64,000 nt of DNA from contig JAWRVZ010000112.1 of NCBI GenBank assembly GCA_037043235.1, positions 1 through 64,000 on the forward strand, read 5' to 3'. The translations under genes and the position numbers were made by a program. The stretch is from Rhodeus uyekii. Lineage: Eukaryota; Chordata; Actinopteri; Cypriniformes; Acheilognathidae. Below the pieces are notes generated by a model. The model made no database searches, was not told the origin of the DNA, and was given only the letters and a program-made list of their open reading frames with translations. This document shows, in pieces, positions 45,566-56,205 of this stretch. The first letter of the stretch is position 1. Every line of letters begins with the position of its first letter.

Positions 45566-45775
45566 GTGTTACAGAAGCAGAAGTTTCCCCAACTGAACGA
45601 TTCACAAAGGCCCAGATTGACTGTATTGGACAGTATTGCTCATGCTGTGCTCAACCACAGGAAGACCCATCCCAACATCCATCTGCAGAACTCAAGCTTT
45701 GTACACCTGGTTCCACTGAAGGTTTCTACTGGAACTGCCCACCTTAATAAAAATGTTTCATCGCAGGGATTTTAA
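45566..45775 (+). other. Unrecognised 69-codon open frame
   Basis: Reads RLTVLDSIAHAVLNHRKTH and SSFVHLVPLKVST. Base composition is more coding-like than its surroundings, but I cannot place it in a family. It may be an exon of a lost host gene or part of a retroelement. Confidence 0.2.
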
Positions 45776-45807
45776 TGGCCCACGGTGCCAGAGAGTGGAA
45801 CTGTAGG

Positions 45808-46200
45808 TCAAGTCAAGTCACCTTTATTTATATAGCGCTTTTTACAATGCAGATTGTTTCAAAGCAGCTTTACAGTGGTCACATGAAACCAATATAAACA
45901 AAGTTTGTTTGGCTGAACAGCAGCATTAAAAGAGCTGGCGAATTAAAACAATTGATGAATATCAAGTGTTAAGTTTCCCCAACTGAGCAAGCCATAGGAG
46001 ACGGCGACAAGGAACCAAAACTCCAGCAGGTGACAGAATGAATGAAGAACGAAATGGAGAAAAAACCTTGGGAGAAACCAGGCTCAGTCGGGGGACCAGT
46101 TCTCCTCTGGCCAACAGCCACACAGTACATGATTATTATATTGACAACAAGGTGGACAAGATTGGCCGAGACTATTCACTACAGACTGTTCCCGAACTTG
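45808..46200 (-). mobile_element. LINE 3' end, dispersed repeat family R, second copy
   Basis: Begins with a GTCAAGTCAAGTCA tail and CTTTATTTATATAGCGC, and parallels 24770-24960 and 51620-51780 (TTAAGTTTCCCCAACTGAGC). Ends right at the conserved upstream region of WAP gene 3. Confidence 0.6.
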
Positions 46201-46396
46201 TGCAAGCATCATATAGAGATCTCTGAATGTATTGCTCAGACCTCCTTCATTCTTTAAAAACGTTTAAGGCCCACATGTTTGTCATTTAACAGATCATCCC
46301 GCCCCAAACTCACGTCATTGTTTGAATGCTAACTTAAATACTTTCTCGTTCTGAGATATGTGTGATATTTCAGCAGAACTCCCAGTGTGATCGCAG
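46201..46396 (+). promoter_or_regulatory. Promoter and 5' leader of WAP gene 3
   Basis: Closely similar to 5490-5694, with CCCGCCCCAAACTCACG and ACTTAAATACT at matching distances from the ATG; the inverted CCAAT core is ATTGTT here. The match begins at GCAAGCATCATA, directly at the edge of a LINE fragment. Confidence 0.5.
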
Positions 46397-46466
46397 ATGG
46401 AGAAGATGACAGCTCGATTTTATTGCGCTGTGTTAGTGTGTCTGTCTGGATGCTTGAGCACAACAG
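46397..46466 (+). CDS. Gene 3 exon 1, signal peptide
   Basis: 23 codons plus one base, ending LSGCLSTT before GTGAGAAG. Nine codons shorter than in gene 2. Confidence 0.8.
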
Positions 46467-49400
46467 GTGAGAAGATCCATGATTTTTAACTTCATTATGC
46501 AGCGTAAAGAAATTCATAAACATCCATAAAAAATAAAAAAATAAAAAGACGTGACAGCTTATTATAACCTTTGACTTGTTTAGTAAAAGTCTGAGGTTGT
46601 TAGGTTTTTGTCTTGACAGTAAATGGCAAGAAAATGTTGCAGTGTATCATGCAGTGGCAGCTGGTGTAATTTGCGGGTGGGACGTCGCCACAACTTGCCA
46701 GGGTCCATATTGTCCCCACCACTTTTTGAAAAATATCGGCACGGATGCACCTAACAGAAAGAAATATCTCCTTTTGATTAGCTATTTTATTGTTTGTGTT
46801 AAACAAGACGCAAAATAACACAGAATGCGCTGTTCTGAAGTCAAAATGCAGATTTTGTGTCCCCAGTTAACAATGTTTGGTTCCCAGAACGTTCTAGGCA
46901 CCAAACATTTGAATGTTCCCTATAGGTTAGTCAGGAAAGTTTTCTTTATGTAAATAGAACTATGTAAATAGAAATATGTTCATATAAGCCATGAACATAT
47001 TTAAACACATACTATAAATTGTGTTATTTATAAAATGTAATTATGAACATGAATATTCTTCAAACACGAGAGATGATATGACCCATGACAGATCAGTAAA
47101 TGTGAAGTGGATTTATTTATTGAAAGGGTTGGTCACAGAGCTGTGAAATTAATTGTTAAAAGATATAAACAACCACTAGGTATTATTTTTAAAAGATAAT
47201 GGTTTGTCTATTAAACCTTTGTCAAGTTCAATCAGCGGAAACATTCAAATCTGTGTTTGACACAGAGATTGCAGTTGTTCTGTTTACAGTTATGGCCATA
47301 ATTATTGGCACCCTGGATAAATATGATCAAAGATGGATGTAAAAATAAATCTGCATTGTCTATCCTTTTGAGCTTTAATTCTAAACATTTACAAAAATCT
47401 AAATTTCCATTGAAGTAAATGAATTGAAAATGTGTGTGTGTGTGTGGGGGGGGGGGTAATCACATTGTTTGTCTCCAAAATATGTTGACCATAATTATTG
47501 GTAAAATCCTCACCCTGGATTTTAATATGAGTAAAAAATATCTCCATTAATAATTACATTTTCTAGCACACTAAGGTGACGTTACGTGACCTGGTTGTAC
47601 TTCCTGGTTCCCCATGTGCTCCATTTGTTGTCATCCCATCTAATTCCTGTGTATATGTGTAGATAATTCTTGTGTTTTCCTTGAGTACTCATCCGTTCTC
47701 ATCAGTTTAATATTGTAGTGAATCTTCTCCTGAGTCCTTGTTAAATAAAGGTCTGTTATATTGTTTCTCCTTCGTCTTCGAGCACTTCCTGACTCAACAA
47801 CCCTTAACAGGTGACTAGTAACATGAAAAATAAAAGTGTAGCCATTACTTTTACGGGAGCATAAATATGAAGAGAAATGAAGATCAAATTCTTTGAGTCA
47901 TCCATCACCATGAGTAAAAACTACAAAATATAGTTCTGATGCACAAGAAAAGTTGAATAATAACAAACAGCCTTTACGTCACATTTCTGTCCTGGAATTC
48001 TTGTTCAGATTCATGATATCATGGATTCTATCAAATATCAAAATAAAAAAAGTCCAAACCTGACGGCCTCTGGCAGAAATCTTATAACGGGATGTGGTTG
48101 GATCTTCTGTCAAGACAATGATCCAAAACAAACATAAAAAATGGGTCACTAAGCACAAATAAAGCTTCTGCCATGATCACCCCAGTCCTCATTTAATAAA
48201 AGTGTGCCAATAATTGTTTTGAAGAAAAACATTAATTTCAGATTTAGATTTTCCTCCTAATTTTAAATATTTCACTTCATTAAAAGTGAAATGTTTGAAT
48301 GAAAGATCAAAAGAATAATCAATGCAGATGTAGGGACTTGTTTTCAGGGTCTAAGCCCCTTATCTCTTCTGACTCTAGCAACACCTCTGTTCTGAAGTCA
48401 AACTCATGCTCGTTGCTGTAATTGCTTCACACAGATAAGCGCTTCAGGTCATCACCTGACGTTCGACTCTCTATTCATTCTGGTGAAATCACAAAACATC
48501 ATGCACGCAAACATCACAAACTCCATGCTTTTAATACACAATCACTGTTTTAATGAGAGAGGAGGAAAAACAATTCAAGGGTGGATTAGAATCCAGAAGC
48601 TCTTGCATCATTAAAGCACTGGGACTCTATGAATTTTTTTCACTCGTGTGAACATTGTAATCCATTCAGTGATACGGCGTCTCTGTCATGTGTTTGTATA
48701 ACAGCAAATCCAGGATTTTGTCCACTCAAAAAATATGGACCAGAAACGTGTACCTGGATAAAATATGTGTCGTGTGTCAATGACAGTAACTGTGCCTCCA
48801 ATCAGAAATGCTGCCACAATGGATGTGGACTTCAGTGTATGACTCCAATGACAGGTATTTATATTATATTATATTATATTATATTATATTATATTATATT
48901 ATATTATATTATATTATATTACATTATATTATGGGATCAAATTCCCACCAAATGTACTGCGGTCAGATAAATTTTTTAAATACTGGTCAAATATTGAAAA
49001 ACATGTAAAAATTTATATTGCACAAAAGTGAAAAAAATTGCAAAATGAATAGAAGAGCAAAAACATGGTCTAAAACCTAGCAAAACATATAGTTTTTGCA
49101 ATGTTATTTTTCAGTTTGTGCAATATATTTAAATATTTGATGCACCGTTATTATTATTTTTATTCTTGACCGTAATACATTTGACGTGAATTTGATCCCA
49201 TGCATGGCTGCTGAATGCTTGAATCTGATTGGTTGAAAATAAAATACTATTTTCAGGTAAAAGCACAGCTAAAGGAGTTCCAGACAGGTCTTGACTTCAT
49301 GAGAGTTCCATATCACTTTACCTAATTATTTGTTATTTAAAGGGTCCTAACTGACAACAGAAATAAACATGACATTTTTAAGTAGAAAGTCTGGAATAGT

Positions 49401-50441
49401 TATTTTTTGTAAAACATATTCCAATAATGTATTGCTATAACTTCCAAAAATATTTTCTACAGTGAAAAAGGCATTTAGGATTGAATAATCTGGCATCTCT
49501 GTCATGTGTTTGTATAACAGCAAAGCCAGGATCGTGTCCAATCAGAAAATATGAAGCATCAATGTGTTTCCTGGTACGTTTCGTGTCATGTGGTGATGAC
49601 AGTAACTGTGCCAACAATCAGAAATGCTGCCAGAATGGATGTGGATTTCAGTGTATGGATCCAGTTACAGGTATCATTATATTATATTGTATTATGTTGT
49701 ATTATTTTATTGTACTATTATGTTATATTATATTACACTACAGGGCCTCTGATTGCTTGAAACTGGTTGACAAACTAATTATTTTCAGGGAAATGCACAA
49801 CTAAAGTAATTCCAGTCTTGACCGCATCACATTCATGTCCATATCACTTCGCCAAATTATTTCAGTTTTTTCAAAAGTCCTTACAGCCTTTAACAATAAA
49901 TGAATCAAAAACCTATTACAAATAAAACATGAAATTTTTAATCAGAAAGACAAATAGTTACATCTTGTAAAATGTATTCCAATCATATCTTAGTGCAACT
50001 CGCTAAATAGAAAAACTTACAGTGAAAGTAAAAAAGATCATTTAGCATTCAGTGATATGGTTTCTCTGTCACTTGTCTGTATTACAGTAAAGCCAGGAGT
50101 GTGTCCACGGATCCTATATCAAGCAGCAATGTGTCCCCTGATCCGTTACGCAAAGTGTGGCGAAGACAGTGAATGTGCCAACAATCAGAAATGCTGCTTC
50201 AATGGATGTGGACTTCAGTGTATGGATCTAGCTAAAGGTATTATATTATATGCAAAAAGTACTTGAATTCAGCCTATAGCATGGATGGCTTTACCAATTT
50301 AATAATGATGAATAATACATAGAATAAAGTTCACTCTGTAAGTAAAACTAATTCTTCATGCCTTGAGTGTTTTGTGCTGGACATCTGAGGCTGAATTTAA
50401 AATTACCAGACTAAATCTGAATCTTTACCCATGCAGTCTAA
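46397..50441 (+). CDS. WAP four-disulfide-core (WFDC-like) secreted protein, gene 3, three WAP domains
   Basis: Exons: 46397-46466 (signal peptide), 48705-48854, 49521-49670, 50088-50237, and 50437-50441 with stop TAA. All junctions are GT-AG, phase 1. By my count the product is 174 aa: leader MEKMTARFYCAVLVCLSGC, then three WAP domains of 50 residues, each with all eight cysteines. They match WAP exons 3-4 of genes 1 and 2 better than exons 1-2 (RFVSC/RFVPC, DSNCA). So a repeat-number change by exon gain or loss separates the paralogues. Expected to be a secreted antiprotease or antimicrobial protein. The polyadenylation signal is ATTAAA at 50930-50935. Intron 1 is 2.2 kb, swollen by insertions. 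Confidence 0.85.
47287..48225 (+). mobile_element. Tc1-like transposon relic in intron 1 of gene 3
   Basis: The left end CAGTTATGGCCATAATTATTGGC has a partial inverse, GTGCCAATAATTGTTTTG, at about 48205. Near 48110 the plus strand gives QDNDPKQT, resembling the QQDNDPKHTS block with the second catalytic Asp of Tc1 transposases. Nearly all the rest has decayed. Confidence 0.5.
47581..47809 (+). mobile_element. LTR-like insertion flanked by GGTGAC
   Basis: Absent from the matching intron of gene 2. GGTGAC stands on both sides (47575-47580, 47810-47815). It contains AAATAAAGGTC near its end, and ends CCTTAACA. Confidence 0.45.
48705..48854 (+). CDS. Gene 3 WAP exon 1
   Basis: Starts ANPGFCPLKKYG, ends CGLQCMTPMT, eight cysteines, phase 1-1. 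A pentanucleotide repeat follows the donor at once. Confidence 0.85.
48858..48935. repeat. (TATAT/ATATT)n microsatellite just behind a splice donor
   Basis: Fifteen or so pentamers with one C interruption. Begins within a few bases of the GT of WAP exon 1 of gene 3. Confidence 0.9.
49521..49670 (+). CDS. Gene 3 WAP exon 2
   Basis: Starts AKPGSCPIRKYE, ends CGFQCMDPVT, eight cysteines, phase 1-1. The following intron begins with degenerate ATATT/ATTGT repeats. Confidence 0.85.
50088..50237 (+). CDS. Gene 3 WAP exon 3
   Basis: Starts VKPGVCPRILYQ, ends CGLQCMDLAK before GTATTATA, eight cysteines, phase 1-1. It corresponds to WAP exon 4 of gene 2. Confidence 0.85.
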
Positions 50442-50556
50442 GTGCCGTACCGAAGGAACTCCAAAGTGTAACGAAAACCGCTATGATGGTCAGAGTCCTG
50501 CCGAACAGAAATGCTGCCCAACCACCTGTGGTCACACATGCAGTGAATCATGCTGA
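50437..50556 (+). pseudogene. Fossil half-WAP in terminal exon of gene 3
   Basis: Spliced phase reads g|tc TAA, a stop. Another phase runs 39 codons with AEQKCCPTTCGHTCSESC. It is less damaged than in genes 1 and 2, which have a 2-bp deletion. Confidence 0.6.
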
Positions 50557-50929
50557 TTTCACCACCGGAAAGATTTGTGAGCTTTACTTTGCTTAAATTA
50601 ATCAGTTAATCTATTTTTCTTGCAGGCTTATCATTTGTATGTTTTTGAGAACAAAATGTACTAACACTTTATCCAAAAATGTGTGTCTTGAAATAACTGA
50701 AGTTTATGAACATGACTAGATGCATACCTAAATATAATAACGCCATGATCTAAGTAACAAGCTGAAGTAATCAAAAAAACAAATTTGCTTTGCCAGGCTG
50801 TTGGTGTTGTTGTTGCACATGTGTAGAAGCAATCATATTAGAGAAGTCATGTTACCTTTGCCATGCAAAAACTGTTATCATTTTTGCTGGTGGGATTCTC
50901 TGTGATTGATAAGAGTTCCTTCGGCCACG

Positions 50930-50935
50930 ATTAAA
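50930..50935 (+). promoter_or_regulatory. Polyadenylation signal ATTAAA, gene 3
   Basis: In the conserved context CGGCCACG-ATTAAAGCATA. The 3' flank stays similar to that of gene 1 up to about 51600, apart from an insertion at about 51040-51410. Confidence 0.55.
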
Positions 50936-51619
50936 GCATAATCAAACGCATTATTTTGAGTCTGTCTGATTACTGTTGTATGGTTTGCTAAACACGAGAG
51001 ATTTTACTTCTGTTCTCAAGTGAGAGAAGTTGAGAGATATTTTTTTTCACCCAAGTTATAGTACTGAGGTGGAACTAGAGAGACTCCTAGAGTACAATTT
51101 TGAAGGTGTCTAGAAGGAGATGCAAGGTTAACTTAAGTCAGGTCTGTAGGGGAATTTATGCCACACTATATGAACAAATACGTACAGAAATTCCTGATGA
51201 ATTTTGATGTTGCTATGCTCTGGCAAACCCCATTCATAATCATACATTTACCATCAATTTCTTCTGATTGTACCATGTTTTACACCAGTTTCACATTCAT
51301 TGTGGGGAAACAAATTGCTTCTCTGGAAATGTATGCATTGTGCCAAGCTAAGACAATTTAACTGACATACTTACAGAAATAGGTAAGCTGATGATGGAAC
51401 TACTTGGATAGTCTGATTTGATCAGTGATAATTTTAGTAACTAGAAATCTGTTCAAACTACATTACCTGCATATTACAAACTACCATATCAAATAATACA
51501 TAGAAGGATTTACAGTCAGAACATGCAGAGGCTCTTTCACATACAGTAATTCAAACAGAATTACACATTTGGGATAACAAAAACATTAGATGATTCTTTA
51601 AAAACCTCCAGCTTTTCTC

Positions 51620-51938
51620 ACCTTTACTTATATAGCGCTTTTTACAATACAGATTGTTTCAAAGCAGCTTTACAGTGGTCACATGAAAATATTATAAACA
51701 ACGTTTGTTTGGCTGAACGACAGCCTTAAAAGAGCAGCCGGATTAATACAATTGATGAACATTAAGTGTTAAGTTTTGAGTATTGATTGATTTAATTGAT
51801 TGATTATTATATTGAGAATTCAAGTCTAATATTAAGTCTAATTTGGTCCGAATGGAGATGGGTTCACGGTCTACACAGGTAGAGTCACGGTATCCGCAGA
51901 CACTTCAGGGCAGTGCTGTGCTCGTGTCCAGGTGCAGG
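51620..51938 (-). mobile_element. LINE 3' end, repeat family R, third copy (left part)
   Basis: Continues at 55488-55706 after the inserted LTR element; compare GTGCAGGTCCTTCATCTGATC unbroken at 25081. Confidence 0.65.
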
Positions 51939-52745
51939 TGTCAGGTTTGGGGAAAGCGAGGACTCAGTAGTGCAGGAAAACAGGCTCTTTATTAACAAAA
52001 TAAAACAAAACTTCAAACATAAACCTCCCAGAGTGGGGAAAAACATGACATGACTCGACTCAACTCGACTGGTTAGAAGCATGACATGACTCGACTGACT
52101 AGATGCACGGCAGGACACGACAAGACTGACAGGTAGGAATGGCAAAATAACGACAACGAAGCGACACAGGACGGCAAACACAAGGAGACTAAATACACAG
52201 GAGGAAAGGCAATTGAGAAAAACACAGCTGGGGTAAAATCAAACTAATGACAATGAAACAAGACGGGCGGGGGTAATAGACAAGACATGAACATGAAGCC
52301 AATTAAACAAAGACGACGCGCAGCTGGTGACAACCACTGCGCGTGACAAAACACAAGCACACAGCCGATGGAAAGCGAACCACGTGCCAAACATAAACAC
52401 ACGGACTAGAGGAGGCGCGGCTCGTGCAACGCTTGAAACCGCGCCCACTCACATGACATAGAGCTCGCAAGAACGAGTGTAAACACCTGTTCTCATGAGC
52501 TCACGACAAGGACGAACAAAACGAGTTATCAATGCCCGAATCCCGATCCAAAACCGAAACTAGACAAGACCGTCTCGGGATCAGACATCATAACCCGCAC
52601 ATAAGACGTTACACAGACAAGCGCGCGCACGGCTCAAATACTTGAAGCAGTGCGCACACACATCAAACACGAGACATTACGGTAGTGTTAGAGCTTTGCC
52701 ACAAAACCAAGAAATGACTAGACCGAATGTGGCAGAACCCTGACA
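51939..52745 (-). repeat. LTR (3' LTR of minus-strand element)
   Basis: Differs from the partner by single bases and by two CGACT pentamers fewer (near 52065). Confidence 0.85.
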
Positions 52746-53300
52746 CTACCCCCCCTCTAAAGGGACGCCACCTGGCGTCCCAACGAGGAACACCGGGAAC
52801 AAGACAAGCCTAGAACAGGACAGACACATGACAACAGAAAGCACAAGACAGATGCAAAACACCAGGGCAAGGCAGGAAAATCAAAAAACAGACAACGAGG
52901 GGAGGGAGGGAAAGCTAGACAGGCAAACACCAGCAAGCAAAATAAAGTTCTGCGGCTAACATCATGAAAAAAAAGTCCTCAAAAAGTCATGAAAATGTTA
53001 ACTCAAGGTCCCCAAGCAACATTAAGAAACGCAAACAGTCCTCAATATCACGAAGTCATTGAATCAAACAGTCCTCAAGGCATCATGAAGAAAAAATAAC
53101 ACAAAACTGTCCTCAGTTCATGAATAATAATAATAATAATAATAAAAGACAGTCCTCAATTCATCAAGACGAAACGCAAAACAGTCCTCAATATCATGAA
53201 GGCATTAACTCAAACAGTTCTCAAGCATGATGAAAATCACTCAACAGTCCTCAATCTCATGCAAAAATAACTCAATTGTCCTCAAACATGAAAAAATGCC
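52746..53300 (-). other. Non-coding internal region between gag stop and 3' LTR
   Basis: Contains repeated CAGTCCTCAA(T/G)-type motifs about every 40-60 bp and an (AAT)n run at about 53125. No frame. Confidence 0.6.
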
Positions 53301-54653
53301 TCAGAAAACAGTCCATAATGAAAAAACAGTCCAGGGAGGGGGAACTGGAGGGATGAGCCAGGGCGGCTCAGACAGTACAGGGTTCCCAGGAGAGGGCCAG
53401 GGTGGAGCTGGGGGAACGAGCCATGCGGGCTCAAGCAAGGCAGGTGGATCAGGCGGTTCTGGAGGGGTGAGCAAAGCCGGCTCTGGCAGGTCTAGAGTCC
53501 CGGCAGACAGCCAGGGCAGTTCCAGAGGAAGTGGCAGCTTAGTCAGGTCAGGCAGGACCGGCTGAGGTCCTGAGAGGTCAGGCAGCGCCAACACGGTGAG
53601 GCGCTTGGGTGGCTCAGATCGGGCTGGTAGCTTTGGCAGGTCAGACAGGGCAGACGGCAAGACTGGAGGGTCTGGCAGGTCAGACGGCAAGACTGGAGGG
53701 TCTGGCAGGACGACCGGCGGCTCTGGGCGGTCTGGCAGGACGACCGGCGGCTCTGGGCGGCCTGACAGGACGACAGGCGGCTCTGGGCGGCCTGACAGGA
53801 CGACAGGCGGCTCTGGCACAACGACCGGCGGTGTGGGGGCGGCAGCCCTGTGCATCCCCCAAGCACGTAGGGCTGCCAAAACGAAAAAACAGTCTACAGC
53901 CCACTTGGCCACAGTGGGGCTGATACGGCATGCTGCGGTCTCCTGGCCGACAGCAAGCTCTGGTGCGGCCGGCAGGTCAGGCAGGACTGGGGGCTCTGGG
54001 TCGGCCGGCGGGTTAGGCAGCCGGGGCTCCTCGGGAGCTACCACAGGAACAGTGGCGGGCTGATCAGGGGCAGCAGCCCTGTGCGACCTCCAGGCACGCA
54101 GGGCTGCTAGAACAAAGAAACAGTCCACAGTCCTCTTGGCCATGGCGGGGCTGACTGTGGTGGCTGCGGCCACTTCCGGCATCTCAGGGGGCGCCGCAGC
54201 CTCTTGGGTCACCTCTTGGGGTGCTGTCGCAGCAGCAGATGAGGTGGTCCCACTCTTCCTCCTCCTCTTCCGTTTACGAGTCTTCGGAGGACTGGGGCTC
54301 CTACTGGCTGCAGGTGGAGAGATGCAACCACCAGTGGGATGGGAATTCGTGTGGCGACGGGGTTCCAACCTCCGGCGCTGGTGTAGCTGGTAAACGAATT
54401 TCCAGAATGGCAAATGCCCCAGCCTTCCCATCTCTAACATGTCAAGGGGCATTGTGAGGCAGCTGTTAAATACCTCCTTGAGATCAGCATCGTCCTTGTA
54501 ATCCAGGCCGTGCACCACAGCAAGGAAGTCGTGGGCAAAGTCTCTGATGTCACGCTCCCCCTGGTGAAGAGAGCACAGCTGTACGGCCTGGGTCATTAAA
54601 CCCTTAACTGGAGATGGGAAGAGGAAGGTGCCCGTCTTCTGCTGAGTCCTCAT
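53301..54653 (-). CDS. Gag-like protein of non-autonomous LTR element, 450 aa
   Basis: ATG 54653 lies only 16 bases inside the 5' LTR edge. Residues about 1-100 (RDIRDFAHDFLAVVHGLDYK, CLTMPLDMLEMGRLGHLPFW) look like a gag capsid domain of Gypsy-type elements. A basic stretch KTRKRKRRRK near residue 125 may be a nuclear-localisation or RNA-binding patch. A module VDCFFVLAALRAW occurs twice (about residues 175 and 255). The C-terminal third is Pro/Leu-rich with RPEPPVVL repeats. No zinc knuckle. Open throughout, so probably young. Confidence 0.6.
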   Translation of the reverse strand: MRTQQKTGTFLFPSPVKGLMTQAVQLCSLHQGERDIRDFAHDFLAVVHGLDYKDDADLKEVFNSCLTMPLDMLEMGRLGHLPFWKFVYQLHQRRRLEPRRHTNSHPTGGCISPPAASRSPSPPKTRKRKRRRKSGTTSSAAATAPQEVTQEAAAPPEMPEVAAATTVSPAMAKRTVDCFFVLAALRAWRSHRAAAPDQPATVPVVAPEEPRLPNPPADPEPPVLPDLPAAPELAVGQETAACRISPTVAKWAVDCFFVLAALRAWGMHRAAAPTPPVVVPEPPVVLSGRPEPPVVLSGRPEPPVVLPDRPEPPVVLPDPPVLPSDLPDPPVLPSALSDLPKLPARSEPPKRLTVLALPDLSGPQPVLPDLTKLPLPLELPWLSAGTLDLPEPALLTPPEPPDPPALLEPAWLVPPAPPWPSPGNPVLSEPPWLIPPVPPPWTVFSLWTVF

Positions 54654-54669
54654 AGTGGTCGCTTCGTAC

Positions 54670-55487
54670 TGTCAGGTTTGGGGAAAGCGAGGACTCAGTA
54701 GTGCAGGAAAACAGGCTCTTTATTAACAAAATAAAACAAAACTTCAAACATAAACCTCCCAGAGTGGGGAAAAACATGACATGACTCGACTCAACTCGAC
54801 TCGACTCGACTGGTTAGAAGCATGACATGACTCGACTGACTAGATGCACGGCAGGACACGACAAGACTGATAGGTAGGAATGGCAAAATAACGACAACGA
54901 AGCGACACAGGACGGCAAACACAAGGAGACTAAATACACAGGAGGAAAGGCAATTGAGAGAAACACAGCTGGAGTAAAATCAAACTAATGACAATGAAAC
55001 AAGACGGGCGGGGGTAATAGACAAGACATGAACATGAAGCCAATTAAACAAAGACGACGCGCAGCTGGTGACAACCACTGCGCGTGACAAAACACAAGCA
55101 CGGGGCCGATGCAAAGCGAACCACGTGCCAAACATAAACACACGGACGAGAGGAGGCGCGGCTCGCGCAACGCTTGAAACCGCGCCCACTCACATGACAT
55201 AGAGCTCGCAAGAACGAGTGTAAACACCTGTTCTCATGAGCTCACGACAAGGACGAACAAAACGAGTTATCAATGCCCGAATCCCGATCCAAAACCGAAA
55301 CTAGACAAGACCCGTCTCGGGATCAGACATCATAACCCGCACATAAGACGTTACACAGACAAGCGCGCGCACGGCTCGAATACTCGAAGCCGTGCGCACA
55401 CACATCAAACACGAGACATTACGGTAGTGTCAGAGCTCTGCCACAAAACCAAGAAATGACTAGACCGAATGTGGCAGAACCCTGAAA
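54670..55487 (-). repeat. LTR (5' LTR of minus-strand element)
   Basis: Partner of 51939-52745. The last bases read TGAAA instead of TGACA on the plus strand. Confidence 0.85.
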
Positions 55488-55706
55488 GCAGGTCCTTCAT
55501 CTGATCTGGATACGGCCCGGATCCGGCTGACCACGGTAACCTCGGAATAAACAGAGAACAATATCAGCGTAGATGCAATTCTTCTTCTGATGTATCGAGT
55601 ACATCAGATGTTATGGGAATGTTCCCGATTCCGGCTGACTTAAATTGTGCATTTGGATTTAAAGTGTATGTTTAATGTGTTATGTGTATGCCAGGTTGAA
55701 AAGATG

Positions 55707-56114
55707 TGTAACTTGGCTTGTCGAGAACTAGTTGTTCTCGACAAGCCACGTCACGAACCCGTCAACCATGTGATCAACGAAGATATACTTCAGACTGTCT
55801 GCTCTTGTGTGGAAAATTACTAGTTTTGTTTATTTTTCTTTATTTATTTCTTAGCCAATCAGAATCAGTTAACCGTCATCAGTGATGTAGTTAGTACCCT
55901 CTTTTAGAGTATAATTATGTAATATATAATATATATTGCTGTAAAAAATTTATTGTATATGGGGCGGCCTACAAACTTCTTGTGAGACTTGACGCTGGCT
56001 TCTGCTGATGAAACTGCAAACTAAACGTCACAATTTCTTCTATTGACTGCACTTCCGAATTTGGTCTTCATTCAACATATCTGGTCCTCAGGTCTTAACT
56101 GTAATTCCCCTACA
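55707..56114 (+). mobile_element. LTR candidate, TGTAAC...CCTACA
   Basis: Its right part matches 29710-29930. A perfect 14-bp hairpin stands at its left end. Directly after it GTTAATGGTGGAGAATG could be the start of an internal region. A right-hand target duplication was not found. Confidence 0.45.
55715..55747. repeat. Perfect hairpin, 14-bp arms, 5-bp loop
   Basis: GGCTTGTCGAGAAC - TAGTT - GTTCTCGACAAGCC. Confidence 0.95.
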
Positions 56115-56205
56115 GTTAATGGTGGAGAATGTAAGCAATTCATTCTTTGGTGACATTCCTGGTCAAACAACAAACAAAGTAGAAAGTGTTAGAAAGTCGG
56201 TCTAA

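Larger units (their letters stand above)
46467..48704 (+). other. Intron 1 of gene 3 with insertions
   Basis: Parts align with intron 1 of gene 2 (ATGTTGACCATAATTATTGG at 47482 and at about 5909; GTGACTAGTAACATGAA near 47811). The extra length is a Tc1-like relic and an LTR-like insertion, listed separately. Confidence 0.6.
51939..55487 (-). mobile_element. Complete non-autonomous LTR retrotransposon
   Basis: Two LTRs (51939-52745, 54670-55487) bound an internal part with one long gag-like frame on the minus strand. The 5-bp duplication GCAGG (51934-51938, 55488-55492) flanks it, and the empty site is visible in repeat family R. Read on the minus strand each LTR starts TGTCAGGGTTCTG and ends CCTGACA. 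A purine tract AGAGGGGGGTAG lies just before the 3' LTR. There is no protease, reverse transcriptase or integrase, so it depends on another element. Confidence 0.85.

Noticed and set aside
53227..54063. Gly-rich frames on the plus strand of the LTR element
   Set aside because: They are the reverse of the Pro-rich gag-like frame; GC-rich repeats open both strands.
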